Source of the DNA: Acidimicrobiaceae bacterium
Lineage (GTDB): Bacteria > Actinomycetota > Acidimicrobiia > Acidimicrobiales > RAAP-2
DNA length: 64,000 bases
Direction of reading: 5' to 3'
Assembly (NCBI GenBank): GCA_027306755.1
Contig: DAHUZE010000058.1
Location: forward strand, 1 to 64,000
The notes beneath the pieces are model-generated. The model saw nothing but the letters and a program-made list of their open reading frames with translations. It had not been told where the DNA came from and ran no database searches. Both the position numbers and the translations under genes were made by a program. Each line of letters opens with the position of its first letter. Within the stretch, counting starts at the first letter, position 1. This document shows positions 9,763 to 19,701 of this stretch, piece by piece.

Positions 9763-11057
9763 CGAGGCGAACCTACCTGGCCGCCCGCCGGGTTGCTGCC
9801 ACCCTCCGGCGGCCCCGGCGTCATCGCCGGTTGCAGAGCCTCGGTCCCCGGTTGCCGGCCGCCCTGGCGCGCCGCCCACGTGGCGACGCCGAGGCCCCAC
9901 AGGCGCACGAAACCCTCCGCGTGATCGTGGCGGAAGCTGTCGTCGGCGTCGTAGGTGGCGAGGGACCGGTCGTAGAGAGCCACCGGGCTGCGCCGGCCGG
10001 CTGCGGTGCCCACGCCGGGCGGCGCGAAGCGCAGCCGGACCTCCCCGGTGACGTGCTTCTGGGACTCGCGCATGAAGGCGTCGAGCGCCTGCTTGAGCGG
10101 CGAGAACCACATCCCGTCGTACACGAGCTCGGACCAGCGCGGCTCGAGGCGCGCCTTCTCGTGGTGGAGGTCGCGCTCGAGCGTGAGGTCCTCCAGGTCA
10201 GCGTGGGCCATGACCAGCGCCAGCGCGCCCGGGCATTCGTAGATCTCCCGGCTCTTGATGCCGACCCGGCGGTTCTCGACCATGTTCAGCCGTCCGAAAC
10301 CAGTGGAGCCTGCCAGCCGTCCGATGCGCGTGATCAGCTCGTCGGCGGGGAGGGCCTCCCCGTCCAGGGAGACGGGGGCGCCCCCGTCGAAGCCGACGAC
10401 CACCTCGACCGGATCGGAGGCGGTGATCATCGTCATCGTGTAGATGTCCTCGGGCGGGTCGGCCCAGGGGTCCTCGATCACGCCGCACTCGATGGACTTC
10501 CCCCAGAGGTTCTCGTCGATGGAGTACAGCTTGTCCTTGGTGACCTCGATGGGGATCTCCCACTTGGCGGCGTACTCCACGGATGCCTCCCGGGTCAGGC
10601 CCCACACCCGGGCCGGCGCCAGCACCTCGAGGTCGGGAGCCAGGGCACGCGTCCCCACTTCAAAGCGGACCTGGTCGTTGCCCTTGCCCGTGCACCCGTG
10701 CGCCACGGCGTCCGCGCCGTGGGCACGCGCCGCGGCCACCAGGTGCCGGACGATGACCGGGCGCGACAGCGCGGAGACGAGCGGGTACTTGCCCTCGTAC
10801 CGGGCGTTCGCCCAGATGGCCGGAACGCAGTACTCCTCCGCCATCTCCCGGCGCGCGTCGACCACCAACGCCTCTACCGCTCCGGCGGCCAGGGCCCGAT
10901 TGCGGATCGCCTCCCAGCTTTCCGCCGACGCGTCCGCCGACTGGCCGACGTCGACCGCCACGGCCACCACCTCGACCCCATGGTTCTCCATGAGCCACCG
11001 GACCGCTACGGACGTGTCCAAGCCTCCGCTGTACGCGAGCACTACCCGACGCATCAC
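9759..11057 (-). CDS. argG: Argininosuccinate synthase
   Basis: VVLAYSGGLDTSVAVRWL; HGCTGKGNDQVRFE. Confidence 0.96.
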   Translation of the reverse strand: MMRRVVLAYSGGLDTSVAVRWLMENHGVEVVAVAVDVGQSADASAESWEAIRNRALAAGAVEALVVDARREMAEEYCVPAIWANARYEGKYPLVSALSRPVIVRHLVAAARAHGADAVAHGCTGKGNDQVRFEVGTRALAPDLEVLAPARVWGLTREASVEYAAKWEIPIEVTKDKLYSIDENLWGKSIECGVIEDPWADPPEDIYTMTMITASDPVEVVVGFDGGAPVSLDGEALPADELITRIGRLAGSTGFGRLNMVENRRVGIKSREIYECPGALALVMAHADLEDLTLERDLHHEKARLEPRWSELVYDGMWFSPLKQALDAFMRESQKHVTGEVRLRFAPPGVGTAAGRRSPVALYDRSLATYDADDSFRHDHAEGFVRLWGLGVATWAARQGGRQPGTEALQPAMTPGPPEGGSNPAGGQVGSPR

Positions 11058-11620
11058 ATCTCCTCCGTTGCCGTGCCGTTGATTGCGTGAACTGCGGCGC
11101 CCTCCGCAGCGGTGGGCGCTGTGTGCGGGTGGGCGTCATCGGGTGCCGTGCGTCCCAGTCCTGCCAGTGTCTCCAGCCGGCCTGCCAGCCGGCGAGCGCT
11201 CTGCCCGTCGACGACGACGATGAGCAGCGTGTCGTCCCCGGCAACGGTACCGACCACGCCCTCGAGCCCGCTGCGGTCGAGGGCCGATGCTACGACATGC
11301 GCGCATCCGGGCGGCGTGCGCAGCACCACCAGGTTCTGCGCAGCACCGATCTCCACCGCCCACTCGCCGAGCACCCGGCGCAGGTGGTCCGTGGGGGCGA
11401 TCTGCTGGGTCGGCAGCTCGGGCAGGGCGTAGGCCGTCTCGCCTCCGGGGAGGCGCACCTTGACCGCGCCGAGCTCCTCCAAGTCGCGCGAGACCGTGGT
11501 CTGGGTGGCCTCCACGCCGTCCGAGGCCAGGAGGGCCACCAGCTGCGCCTGGCTGCCGACCGCCTGCTGCACGAGCAGCTTGGCGATGCGGTGCTGGCGC
11601 TGGTGCTTGGCAAGCCTCAT
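11054..11620 (-). CDS. argR: Arginine repressor
   Basis: TQTTVSRDLEELGAVKV DNA-binding motif and GTVAGDDTLLIV C-terminal domain. Confidence 0.94.
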   Translation of the reverse strand: MRLAKHQRQHRIAKLLVQQAVGSQAQLVALLASDGVEATQTTVSRDLEELGAVKVRLPGGETAYALPELPTQQIAPTDHLRRVLGEWAVEIGAAQNLVVLRTPPGCAHVVASALDRSGLEGVVGTVAGDDTLLIVVVDGQSARRLAGRLETLAGLGRTAPDDAHPHTAPTAAEGAAVHAINGTATEEM

Positions 11621-12807
11621 GCCGCCCCCGCTGCGTCCAGGGAGTCGCCCAGCACAGCGACGGCCTCGTCCACCAGCTCGTCGTCCACGAGCAGCGACGG
11701 CGCCAAGCGCAGGGAGTCCGGGCGCACGGCGTTGACGACCAGGCCCCGTGCCAGCGCGGCATCCGCCACCTGGCCGGCTCGGGCGCTCTCCAGCTGGGCC
11801 GCCAACAGGAGACCGGCCCCGCGCACGGCGGTGATCCCCCCCAGCCGCTCCAACCCGGCTCGCAGGCGGGCGCCGGCCCGTTCGGCCCGGGCGCAGACGC
11901 CTTCGCGCTCCATCACCGCCAAGGTGGCACGAGCCGCGGCCATGGCCAGCGGCTGCCCGCCGAAGGTGGTGGCGTGGTCCCCGGGGCCGAACGCTGCCGC
12001 CACCTCGGCGCGTGCCCAGCAGGCCCCAACCGGCATCCCGTTGCCCAGGGCCTTGGCCATGGTCACGATGTCCGGGCGCAGCGGAGACCGCTGGAACCCG
12101 AACCACCGGCCCGTCCTTCCGAGGCCGGTCTGCACCTCGTCGCAGATGAGCAGGGCCCCGCGGTCCGTGCACAGCTCGCGCACGCCGGCCATGTAGTCCG
12201 ACGAGGGTACGACCACGCCACCTTCCCCCTGGACCGGTTCGAGCAGGACGGCGGCCACCGCGGGCTCGTCCAGGGCGCCAGCCAGGGCGTCCAGGTTGTC
12301 GTAGGGGACGTGGTTGAACCAGGGGGGCAGCGGGTCGAACAGCGCGTGCTTCGCCGGCTGGCCGGTGGCCGCCAGCGTGGCGAACGTCCGGCCGTGGAAC
12401 GACCCGTCGGCCGCCACCACCATGTGGCGACCGGGGCCGGCCCACCGGCGCGCCAGCTTGAGCGCGCACTCGTTGGCCTCAGCCCCGGAGTTGCAGAAGA
12501 AGACCTGTCCCCCGGGCGCCGCCGCAGGGTCCCCCCCTCCCATGAGGCGGTCCAGCGTGGTGGCCACCTCGGGTGCCAGCTCGTTGCCGTAGAGGTTCGA
12601 GACGTGCCACAGCACCCGCGCCTGCTCGGCCACTGCGTCGGCCACCTCGGGATGCGCGTGCCCGAGCGAGGTGACGGCCAGGCCGGAGACGAAATCCAGG
12701 TAGCGCTTCCCCGAGTCGTCGAACAGCTCGCTGCCCTGCCCACGGACGAACGTCACGGGGGGGTCGGCGTAGGTGTGCATGAGGTTCGTCCGGGGCACCC
12801 GGCTCAT
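11617..12807 (-). CDS. argD: Acetylornithine aminotransferase
   Basis: NSGAEANECALKLAR, ICDEVQTGLGRTG, MAKALGNGMPVGA. Confidence 0.94.
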   Translation of the reverse strand: MSRVPRTNLMHTYADPPVTFVRGQGSELFDDSGKRYLDFVSGLAVTSLGHAHPEVADAVAEQARVLWHVSNLYGNELAPEVATTLDRLMGGGDPAAAPGGQVFFCNSGAEANECALKLARRWAGPGRHMVVAADGSFHGRTFATLAATGQPAKHALFDPLPPWFNHVPYDNLDALAGALDEPAVAAVLLEPVQGEGGVVVPSSDYMAGVRELCTDRGALLICDEVQTGLGRTGRWFGFQRSPLRPDIVTMAKALGNGMPVGACWARAEVAAAFGPGDHATTFGGQPLAMAAARATLAVMEREGVCARAERAGARLRAGLERLGGITAVRGAGLLLAAQLESARAGQVADAALARGLVVNAVRPDSLRLAPSLLVDDELVDEAVAVLGDSLDAAGAA

Positions 12808-13685
12808 GGCTGCACCATGGTCCCGATGCCGACATCGGTGAACAACTCGACCAGGATGGCGTGCGGCACCCGGCCGTCCAGGATGTGCGCACGGCGGACG
12901 CCGCCCCGTACCGCCCGCACGCACGCCTCGGCCTTGGGGATCATGCCGCCGCCGGTGGCCCCGATGGCCACCAGGTGCTCGAGCTCGGCGGCGGTCACCT
13001 GGCGGACGAGCGACCCCGGATCTTCGGGGTCCGTCCGCAGCCCGGCCACGTCGGTGAGGAAGACCAGCTTCTCAGCCCCGAGGGACTCGGCGATCGCCCC
13101 GGCCACCGTGTCGGCATTGATGTTGTAGGACTGCCCGTGCTCGTCGGCGCCGATGGTGGCGACCACCGGGATCAAGCCCTCGGCCAGGAGGCGCTCCAAG
13201 ATGGTGGAATCGACGCCGAGCACCGTGCCGACGAAACCGAGCGACGCTGTGTGGGCCCCCGCCGTGATCAGCTTCGCATCCTCACCGGACAGCCCGACCG
13301 CCAGCGGCCCGTGCACGTTGACGGCCGAGACGATGTCCCGGTTGACCTTGCCCACCAGGACCATGCGGGCCACGTCCAGGGTGTCGGCATCGGTGACCCG
13401 CAGCCCGTCCCGGAACTCCGTCACCTTGCCCAGCCGGGCCAGGAGCTCGCCGATCTGCGGCCCACCGCCGTGGACGACGACGGGCTTGACGCCCACCGAC
13501 CGGAGGAGGACGACGTCCTCGGCGAACGACGCCAGTGGTGTGCCGTGCGCCAGCGCGTTGCCCCCGTACTTCACCACCACCACGGCATCGCGGAACCGCC
13601 GGATGTACGGCAGGGCCTCCACGAGCAGCCGGGCGACATCTCCGGTGCCGGCCGGCAGCGGTCCGCCGGGTGGGCCTGCCGTCAC
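12804..13685 (-). CDS. argB: Acetylglutamate kinase
   Basis: VVKYGGNAL, KPVVVHGGGPQIG, YNINADTVAGAIAESL. Confidence 0.96.
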   Translation of the reverse strand: MTAGPPGGPLPAGTGDVARLLVEALPYIRRFRDAVVVVKYGGNALAHGTPLASFAEDVVLLRSVGVKPVVVHGGGPQIGELLARLGKVTEFRDGLRVTDADTLDVARMVLVGKVNRDIVSAVNVHGPLAVGLSGEDAKLITAGAHTASLGFVGTVLGVDSTILERLLAEGLIPVVATIGADEHGQSYNINADTVAGAIAESLGAEKLVFLTDVAGLRTDPEDPGSLVRQVTAAELEHLVAIGATGGGMIPKAEACVRAVRGGVRRAHILDGRVPHAILVELFTDVGIGTMVQP

Positions 13686-14962
13686 GACGTCGTCCTGTTC
13701 TCATCGATGTAGCCGTGGCCCAGATCCGTGGTCAGCACGGCGGCCCGACCGCCACCCATCCCCAGGTCGCACTCGATCTCCACGAACCGGCCGGCCATGT
13801 GATGCGCAACCGCCGCCGCGTCGTGAGCCGCACCCTCTCCCCCGACGCACACGGCGATACCGCCGTAGCGCACCGACGTCCGCGCCATTGTGAACGCCAC
13901 GCCGGCCGATCCGAGCTCGCTGACGACACGCCCCCAGTACGGATCGGCGCCGTTGAGCGACGTCTTCACGAGGAGCGACTCGGCCACCGTACGTGCCGCT
14001 CGATGAGCTTGCGCGTCTGTGGCCGCGCCGTGCACGGCGATGCGCGCCGTCTTGGTGGCGCCCTCCGCGTCGTCAGCCATCTGCCGGGCCAGCGAGCCGC
14101 ACACCTCCGCCGCCGCACCGGCCAGCGCGGCCGGGTCCGCCGGCCCGGCCAGCCCGCGGGCCAGCAGAAGCACCGTGTCGTTGGTGGAAGTGCACCCGTC
14201 CACCGTCAGGGCGTTGAACGTGCTCCCCACCGCGTGGGCCAGGATCGCCTCCAAGGTCGCCGGATCCACGGCGGCATCCGTGGTCAGCACGGCCAGCATC
14301 GTCGCCATGTCGGGAGCCAGCATCGCCGCGCCCTTGGCCATGCCCCCAACCGTCCAGCCGGGAGTGCCGGCAGTGCCGGACGCACCGGAAGTGCCAGCGG
14401 AGCCAGCCGGGCGGCCGGAACCTGACTGGCCGGAGCCTGACTGGCCGGCGGCGCCTCCCGATCTGCCGGCGAGTCCCGGACCGGCCACTGCCTGCTTGAG
14501 CACCGTGTCGGTGGTCATGATGGCGCGAGCCGCGGCGTCGCCGGCGTCAGGCCCGCCCTGGCGCCGCTCCACGACGGCCGGCACGTTGCCCAGCACCTCG
14601 GTCGGGAAGGGCACCCCGATCAAACCCGTCTGGCACACGAGCACCTGGTGGGGACCGGATCCCACGCCCGCGGCAACAACGGAGCAGAGCTGGCGTGCGG
14701 CGTCCAGCCCCCGGGCGCCGGTTGCGGCATTGGCGTTGCCGGACGTGAGCACGACGGCACTGGCCGCGCCGCCGGCCCTCCGCAGGTGCTCCCTGCTCAC
14801 CTGGACCGGCGCCGCGGCCGCCAGGTTGGAGGTGAAGACCCCGGCTGCCGGCACGGGCCGGCCGTCGGCCGTCGCCACGACGGCCACGTCAAGGCGGCCG
14901 CCGGCCTTGATGCCCACCGCGCCTCCGGCGGCAACGAATCCCCTGGCTGCCGTGACGCTCAT
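13682..14962 (-). CDS. argJ: Bifunctional ornithine acetyltransferase/N-acetylglutamate synthase with G/S/A-rich insertion
   Basis: GGMAKGAAMLAPDMATMLAVLTTDA autoprocessing site; SGNANAATG. Confidence 0.95.
   Translation of the reverse strand: MSVTAARGFVAAGGAVGIKAGGRLDVAVVATADGRPVPAAGVFTSNLAAAAPVQVSREHLRRAGGAASAVVLTSGNANAATGARGLDAARQLCSVVAAGVGSGPHQVLVCQTGLIGVPFPTEVLGNVPAVVERRQGGPDAGDAAARAIMTTDTVLKQAVAGPGLAGRSGGAAGQSGSGQSGSGRPAGSAGTSGASGTAGTPGWTVGGMAKGAAMLAPDMATMLAVLTTDAAVDPATLEAILAHAVGSTFNALTVDGCTSTNDTVLLLARGLAGPADPAALAGAAAEVCGSLARQMADDAEGATKTARIAVHGAATDAQAHRAARTVAESLLVKTSLNGADPYWGRVVSELGSAGVAFTMARTSVRYGGIAVCVGGEGAAHDAAAVAHHMAGRFVEIECDLGMGGGRAAVLTTDLGHGYIDENRTTS
14415..14444. repeat. 15-bp tandem repeat x2 in argJ (SGSGQ-type coding)
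   Basis: ccggaacctgactgg/ccggagcctgactgg. Confidence 0.85.
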
Positions 14963-15047
14963 GGCTCCCCCTTGATACGCCGGCGCACCGGGCGATCGGC
15001 GCTCCCCGATTCCCTCCCCGAGCCCTCACCGCACGTCCGCCCGGCGG

Positions 15048-16061
15048 TCACGGGAACAGCCCGGCGAGCGGCAGGCCCGTCGGCTCGTCCAGACCGGTGG
15101 CCAGGTTGGCGCACTGGACCGCCTGGCCCGCCGCTCCCTTCACCAGATTGTCCAGGGCGCACAGCACAAGCAGCCACCCCGTGCGCTCGTCCACCCGAGC
15201 CGTCAGGTAGGCACAGTTGGACCCCGCGGTCGCCTTGGTGGAGGGCGGCTCGTCGATCACGACGGCGAACGGCTCACCCGCATAGGCCTCCCTCAGCAGC
15301 GCGAGTGCGGCGGCCGTGGTGAGCCGGCCCGACGGCCGGGCGTAGCAGGTGGCGAGGATCCCCCTGGACATCGGGGCCAGGTGCGGGGTGAAGAGCACGG
15401 ATGCCCCGATGGCCTGCTCCATCTCGGGGGTGTGGCGGTGGGTGCCCAGGCCGTAGGCGACGAAGTCCTCGTCCACGGTGCCGAAGTGCAGCCGGTCGGT
15501 TGCCGCCCGGCCCGCTCCGGAGACCCCGCTCGCCGCGTCGACGATGATGCCGGTAGCCTCGACCGCGCCGGCCCGCACGAAGGGCGCCAGCGCCAGCGCG
15601 GCGGCAGTCGGGTAGCAACCCGGCGCGGCGACGAGGGCGGCGCCGGGCAAGAGGGAGCGGTCGAGCTCGGGAAGCCCGTAGACGAACGAGGCCAGGAGGC
15701 CGGGGGCCGTGTGCTCGGCGCCGTACCAGGCGGCGAACTGCTCCGGGTCGCGCAGCCGGAAGTCCGCCGACAGGTCCACGACGGTGCCCACGCTGGCGGC
15801 CAGCGTGGGCACGATCTGCTGGGACGCCCCGTGCGGGAGGGCCAGGAAGACCAGGTCCAGCCCGTCCAGCACGGCTGGGTCCGACTCCTCGTAGGCCAGC
15901 GACGGGTACGCGGCGGCCAGGGACGGCGTGTGGGCCGCCACCCGCTCGCCGGCGTGCCCTCCGGCCGCAGCCACTGCCACCTGGAACACCGGGTGGGCGG
16001 CGCAAAGCCGCAGCAGCTCGCCGCCGGCATAGCCCGATGCCCCCACGATGCCGACCTTCAT
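15048..16061 (-). CDS. argC: N-acetyl-gamma-glutamyl-phosphate reductase
   Basis: MKVGIVGASGYAGGELLRLC; AAPGCYPTAAALALAP; ATG at 16061 preferred given promoter/ARG box. Confidence 0.95.
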   Translation of the reverse strand: MKVGIVGASGYAGGELLRLCAAHPVFQVAVAAAGGHAGERVAAHTPSLAAAYPSLAYEESDPAVLDGLDLVFLALPHGASQQIVPTLAASVGTVVDLSADFRLRDPEQFAAWYGAEHTAPGLLASFVYGLPELDRSLLPGAALVAAPGCYPTAAALALAPFVRAGAVEATGIIVDAASGVSGAGRAATDRLHFGTVDEDFVAYGLGTHRHTPEMEQAIGASVLFTPHLAPMSRGILATCYARPSGRLTTAAALALLREAYAGEPFAVVIDEPPSTKATAGSNCAYLTARVDERTGWLLVLCALDNLVKGAAGQAVQCANLATGLDEPTGLPLAGLFP

Positions 16062-16070
16062 AGCCAGGTG

Positions 16071-16076
16071 ATTATA
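16071..16076 (-). promoter_or_regulatory. argC -10 element TATAAT
   Basis: Minus strand TGTGTATAATCACCTGGCTATG; 9 nt between hexamer and ATG. Confidence 0.7.
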
Positions 16077-16083
16077 CACACCG

Positions 16084-16099
16084 GCGCATACTGATGCAT
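16084..16099. promoter_or_regulatory. ARG box (ArgR operator) upstream of argC
   Basis: gcGCATactgATGCat: same half-site spacing as the mycobacterial-type TTGCATAACGATGCAA box. Confidence 0.75.
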
Positions 16100-16192
16100 A
16101 ACGCTCCAACTGGCGCAACCCGGAGACTGCCGCGTCCAGCCCTGCTGGCACCCCGCCCTTGCAGAGCTGAGCGGAGCTGAACGCACCTGGTG

Positions 16193-18637
16193 TCAGCGCA
16201 GCGTGGCGCCGGCGGCGGCGGCGGCGTCGATCGCCGACTGGCGGAGCGCCCCCACCTCCTCATCGGTGAGCGTCCGGTCAGTGGCGCAGAACCGCAGCCG
16301 GTAGGCCAGGCTCCGGGCGCCGGCAGGCACTCCGTGTCCCCGGTAGACGTCGAAGAGCGTCGCCGACTCGAGCAGCGATCCGGTGGCGCCCACGATCGCC
16401 TCGTGCACCCGGGCTGCAGCGACGTCCTCGGGGACGGTGAACGCCACATCCACGTCGGACGAGGGGAAGCGGCTGAACGGCTGCACCTCCTCCGGCCGCC
16501 GCGGCGCCACCGACGGGTCGAGCAGCAGGCCGAGGTCCACCTCCATCCACCCCACCCGCAGGCCCTCGAGCCCCAGCGCGGCGGCAGCGGCCGGGTCCAC
16601 CTCGCCCACGGCACCCACCTCGCCGCCCGTGGCGCACAGCCGGGCCGACCGGGTGGGGTGCGTGCCAGGCACGCGCTCGTCGCCCACCACCGAGATCGGG
16701 CTGAGCCGGAGGGCGTCGGCCAGGACCCGCCAGGCCGCCACCGCCGTGCGGGCGTCGTCGCCCTCGGCCGCGAACACGGCAGACACGAGCTCGCGCTCGC
16801 CGGGGAGCACGGCGGCCGTCGCCCCTCCGGCCCCGCCCCGTGACTCCCGCCCGCGCTCGTCGGGATGGGAGAAGACGGTCCCGATCTCGAACAGCCGCAC
16901 CGCGCCCTGCCGCCGGTTGGCGTTGCGAGCCAGGGCGTGCACGAGACCGGGCAGCATGGAGCGCCGGAGCCATCCCTCCTCCCGGGTCACCGGGTTGGCG
17001 ATGGCGACCGCAGGACCCGTAAGGCCCATGCGCCGGTGGTCCGCGTCGTCGACCATCGTGGGCGTCCACGACTCCAGGGCGCCCACCCCGGCCATAGCGT
17101 CGGCCACGGACCGGCGGTCACGCTGGCGGGGCGTCAGGCCCCCCGGCTCCGGCCATGACGGCGTGAGGCGGGGGATGCGGGAGTACGAGAAGGTGCGGGC
17201 AACCTCCTCGATGACGTCGGCCACGCCCCGGGGCTCCGGGCGGACGTCCGGCCGGTCGGTGGGGACGGTCACCGACAGCACCTGGCCGTCGATCCGGCAC
17301 CCGAACCCGAGCGGCTCCAGAAGCGCCGCGGCCTCCCGTGCGCCGACCGCCACCCCCAGCAGCTGCTCGATCCTGGACGCCGGCACGTCAATCCGCAGGG
17401 GTGCCGGGACGTCGCCCCGGGCATCCAGGCTCCCATGGGCGACGGGCGCACCCAGCAGCTCGCAGAACCGGTCGGCGGCCCGGTCGATGCCGGCCGGGTC
17501 GCACCCCCGCTCGAAGCGAGCCGACGCCTCGGTCCGCAACCCCAGCCGCTTGGACGTGCGGGCGACGGCCATGGGTGTGAAGTACGCGACCTCCAGCAGC
17601 ACCCGGGTGGTCGAGCCCGTGATCTCGGCCCGCTCGCCGCCCATGATCCCGCCGATCCCGACGGGCTGGCCCTCGGCGTCGCAGATCAGGCAGTCCTCAC
17701 CGGTGTCCCCCAGCCCCCGGCCCGGCGTCCCGAGAACGCGCTCGACGCCGTCCAGGGTCACCAGCCGCTCTCCCTTCCGGGCCCTCCGGACCAGCAGCCC
17801 GGCACCGGGGAGCCGGTCGAGGTCGTAGGGGTGGTTGGGCTGGCCGAGCTCCAGCATCACGTAGTTCGACACGTCCACGACGCGGTTGATGGGGCGCATC
17901 CCGGCCATCAGCAGGCGGCGCGCCATCCACCGCGGCGACGGTCCGGTCGGGACACCGTCGATCACTCGCAGCGTCATGCGGGGGCAGAGGTCCGGCGCGA
18001 GCGCCTCCAGCGAGGCCAGGGAGGCGATCGGGGCGCCCAGCGACGGGGCCGCGGCAGGCACGGGAACCGTGAACGGGATGCGAAGCCTCGCCGCCAGGTC
18101 CCTGGCCACCCCGGCGATGCTCCAGGCGTCCGGGCGGTTCCCCTCCACCGTGATCTCGAAGACGACGTCGCGCTCGATGCCCAGCGCCTCGGTGAGCAGC
18201 ATCCCGGGCCGTGCGCCCTCCACGTCGTTCATCACCAGGATGCCCTCGTGGTCGTCACTGAGCGCCAGCTCGCGCCCCGAGCACAGCATCCCGTTGGAGG
18301 CGACCCCCTTCATCTTGCGACGGGCGATCTGCATCCCACCGGGCAGGGTGGCGCCCACCGGCGCCAGGGGGACGAGGTCCCCGACGGCGAAGTTCCACGC
18401 GCCGCAAACCACCTCCAGGGGACCGTCCCCGGCGTCCACCGTGGTCAGCCGGATGCGGTCCGCACCCTTGATGCCCGAGATCTCGTCCACCCGGGCCACC
18501 ACGATGTCCTCCAGGCCCTCCCCCACGCGCTCGATCGCGTCCACCACGAGCCCGAGATCGTCCAGGGTGGCGGCCAGCGCCACCGGATCCCCTTCGATGG
18601 GCGCGAAGTCGCGCAGCCACGACAGCGGGGCGCGCAT
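16193..18637 (-). CDS. pheT: Phenylalanyl-tRNA synthetase beta subunit
   Basis: MRAPLSWLRDF; tRNA-binding domain, B3/B5 domains, FDX anticodon-binding C-term; ATGA overlap with pheS. Confidence 0.96.
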   Translation of the reverse strand: MRAPLSWLRDFAPIEGDPVALAATLDDLGLVVDAIERVGEGLEDIVVARVDEISGIKGADRIRLTTVDAGDGPLEVVCGAWNFAVGDLVPLAPVGATLPGGMQIARRKMKGVASNGMLCSGRELALSDDHEGILVMNDVEGARPGMLLTEALGIERDVVFEITVEGNRPDAWSIAGVARDLAARLRIPFTVPVPAAAPSLGAPIASLASLEALAPDLCPRMTLRVIDGVPTGPSPRWMARRLLMAGMRPINRVVDVSNYVMLELGQPNHPYDLDRLPGAGLLVRRARKGERLVTLDGVERVLGTPGRGLGDTGEDCLICDAEGQPVGIGGIMGGERAEITGSTTRVLLEVAYFTPMAVARTSKRLGLRTEASARFERGCDPAGIDRAADRFCELLGAPVAHGSLDARGDVPAPLRIDVPASRIEQLLGVAVGAREAAALLEPLGFGCRIDGQVLSVTVPTDRPDVRPEPRGVADVIEEVARTFSYSRIPRLTPSWPEPGGLTPRQRDRRSVADAMAGVGALESWTPTMVDDADHRRMGLTGPAVAIANPVTREEGWLRRSMLPGLVHALARNANRRQGAVRLFEIGTVFSHPDERGRESRGGAGGATAAVLPGERELVSAVFAAEGDDARTAVAAWRVLADALRLSPISVVGDERVPGTHPTRSARLCATGGEVGAVGEVDPAAAAALGLEGLRVGWMEVDLGLLLDPSVAPRRPEEVQPFSRFPSSDVDVAFTVPEDVAAARVHEAIVGATGSLLESATLFDVYRGHGVPAGARSLAYRLRFCATDRTLTDEEVGALRQSAIDAAAAAGATLR

Positions 18638-19701
18638 CAGAACTGCCTCAGGAAGCGGACGTCGTTCTCGTCCAGGATCCGCAGGTCGGCGATGCCGTGG
18701 CGCATCTGGGCGCAGCGGTCGATCCCGAACCCGAAGGCGAACCCGGTCCACTCACCCGGGTCGATGCCCACGGCCTCGAACACGGCCGGGTCGACCATCC
18801 CGCACCCCGCCAGCTCCACCCAGCCGGTGCTCGAGCACGTCCGGCAGCCTGCTCCCCGGCAGATGGTGCAGGTGATCTCCACCTCGGCCGACGGCTCGGT
18901 GAAGGGGAAGTAGGCCGGCCGCAGGCGGGTGTGGATGTCAGGTCCGAAGTACGCGTTGGTGAACGTCTCGAGCGTGCCTGCGAGGTGCGCGAAGGTGATG
19001 CCCCGGTCCACGACGAGACCCTCCAGCTGGTGGAACGTGGCCAGGTGCCGGGCGTCGGGCGTCTCCCGCCGGAAGCACCGTCCCGGCATCACCGCGTGGA
19101 TGGGCGGGAGCTGGTGCTCCATGAGGTGCACCTGCACCGGGGAGGTGTGGGTGCGCAACACCACCGTCTCGGGCTGGCCGAGGTCAAGGTAGAAGGTGTC
19201 CCACATGCTGCGGGCAGGGTGGGCCGGCGGCATGTTGAGGGCCTCGAAGTTGTACCAGTCCGTCTCCGCCTCGGGACCCTCGGCGACGGTGAAGCCCATG
19301 GCCACGAACACTTCCTCCAGCGCCCGCTGGGTCTGGGTGACCAGGTGCAGGCGGCCGCGGGCCATAGGCGTCAGGACCTCGGTGACTTCGGTCAGGTCCA
19401 GCCGGTCTCCCTGCAGCATCGCGGCTCGCTCCGCGGCGGCGAGCGTCCCCCGCCGCTCCGCCGCCAATCCCTCCAGGCGCTGCCGGGCGTCGTGCAGGTC
19501 CCGCCCGGCCTCGCGCCGGGCGTCGGGGTCGAGCCGCCCCAGGTCCCGGTGGGCCCGAGCCAGGTCGCTCCGCTTCCCCAGGACGGCCGTGACAGCCTCG
19601 GCGAGCGCGTCGGTGGTCTGGGCCGCGCCGATCGCCGCCGCCGCCTGGGCCTCGATCCGGGCGGCGGCAACGGCGGGTGCCCCGTTCCCCTCCTCGGTCA
19701 T
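18637..19701 (-). CDS. pheS: Phenylalanyl-tRNA synthetase alpha subunit
   Basis: MGFTVAEGPEAETDWYNFEALNMPPAHPARSMWDTFY; GFAFGFGIDRCAQMRHGI. Confidence 0.96.
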   Translation of the reverse strand: MTEEGNGAPAVAAARIEAQAAAAIGAAQTTDALAEAVTAVLGKRSDLARAHRDLGRLDPDARREAGRDLHDARQRLEGLAAERRGTLAAAERAAMLQGDRLDLTEVTEVLTPMARGRLHLVTQTQRALEEVFVAMGFTVAEGPEAETDWYNFEALNMPPAHPARSMWDTFYLDLGQPETVVLRTHTSPVQVHLMEHQLPPIHAVMPGRCFRRETPDARHLATFHQLEGLVVDRGITFAHLAGTLETFTNAYFGPDIHTRLRPAYFPFTEPSAEVEITCTICRGAGCRTCSSTGWVELAGCGMVDPAVFEAVGIDPGEWTGFAFGFGIDRCAQMRHGIADLRILDENDVRFLRQF

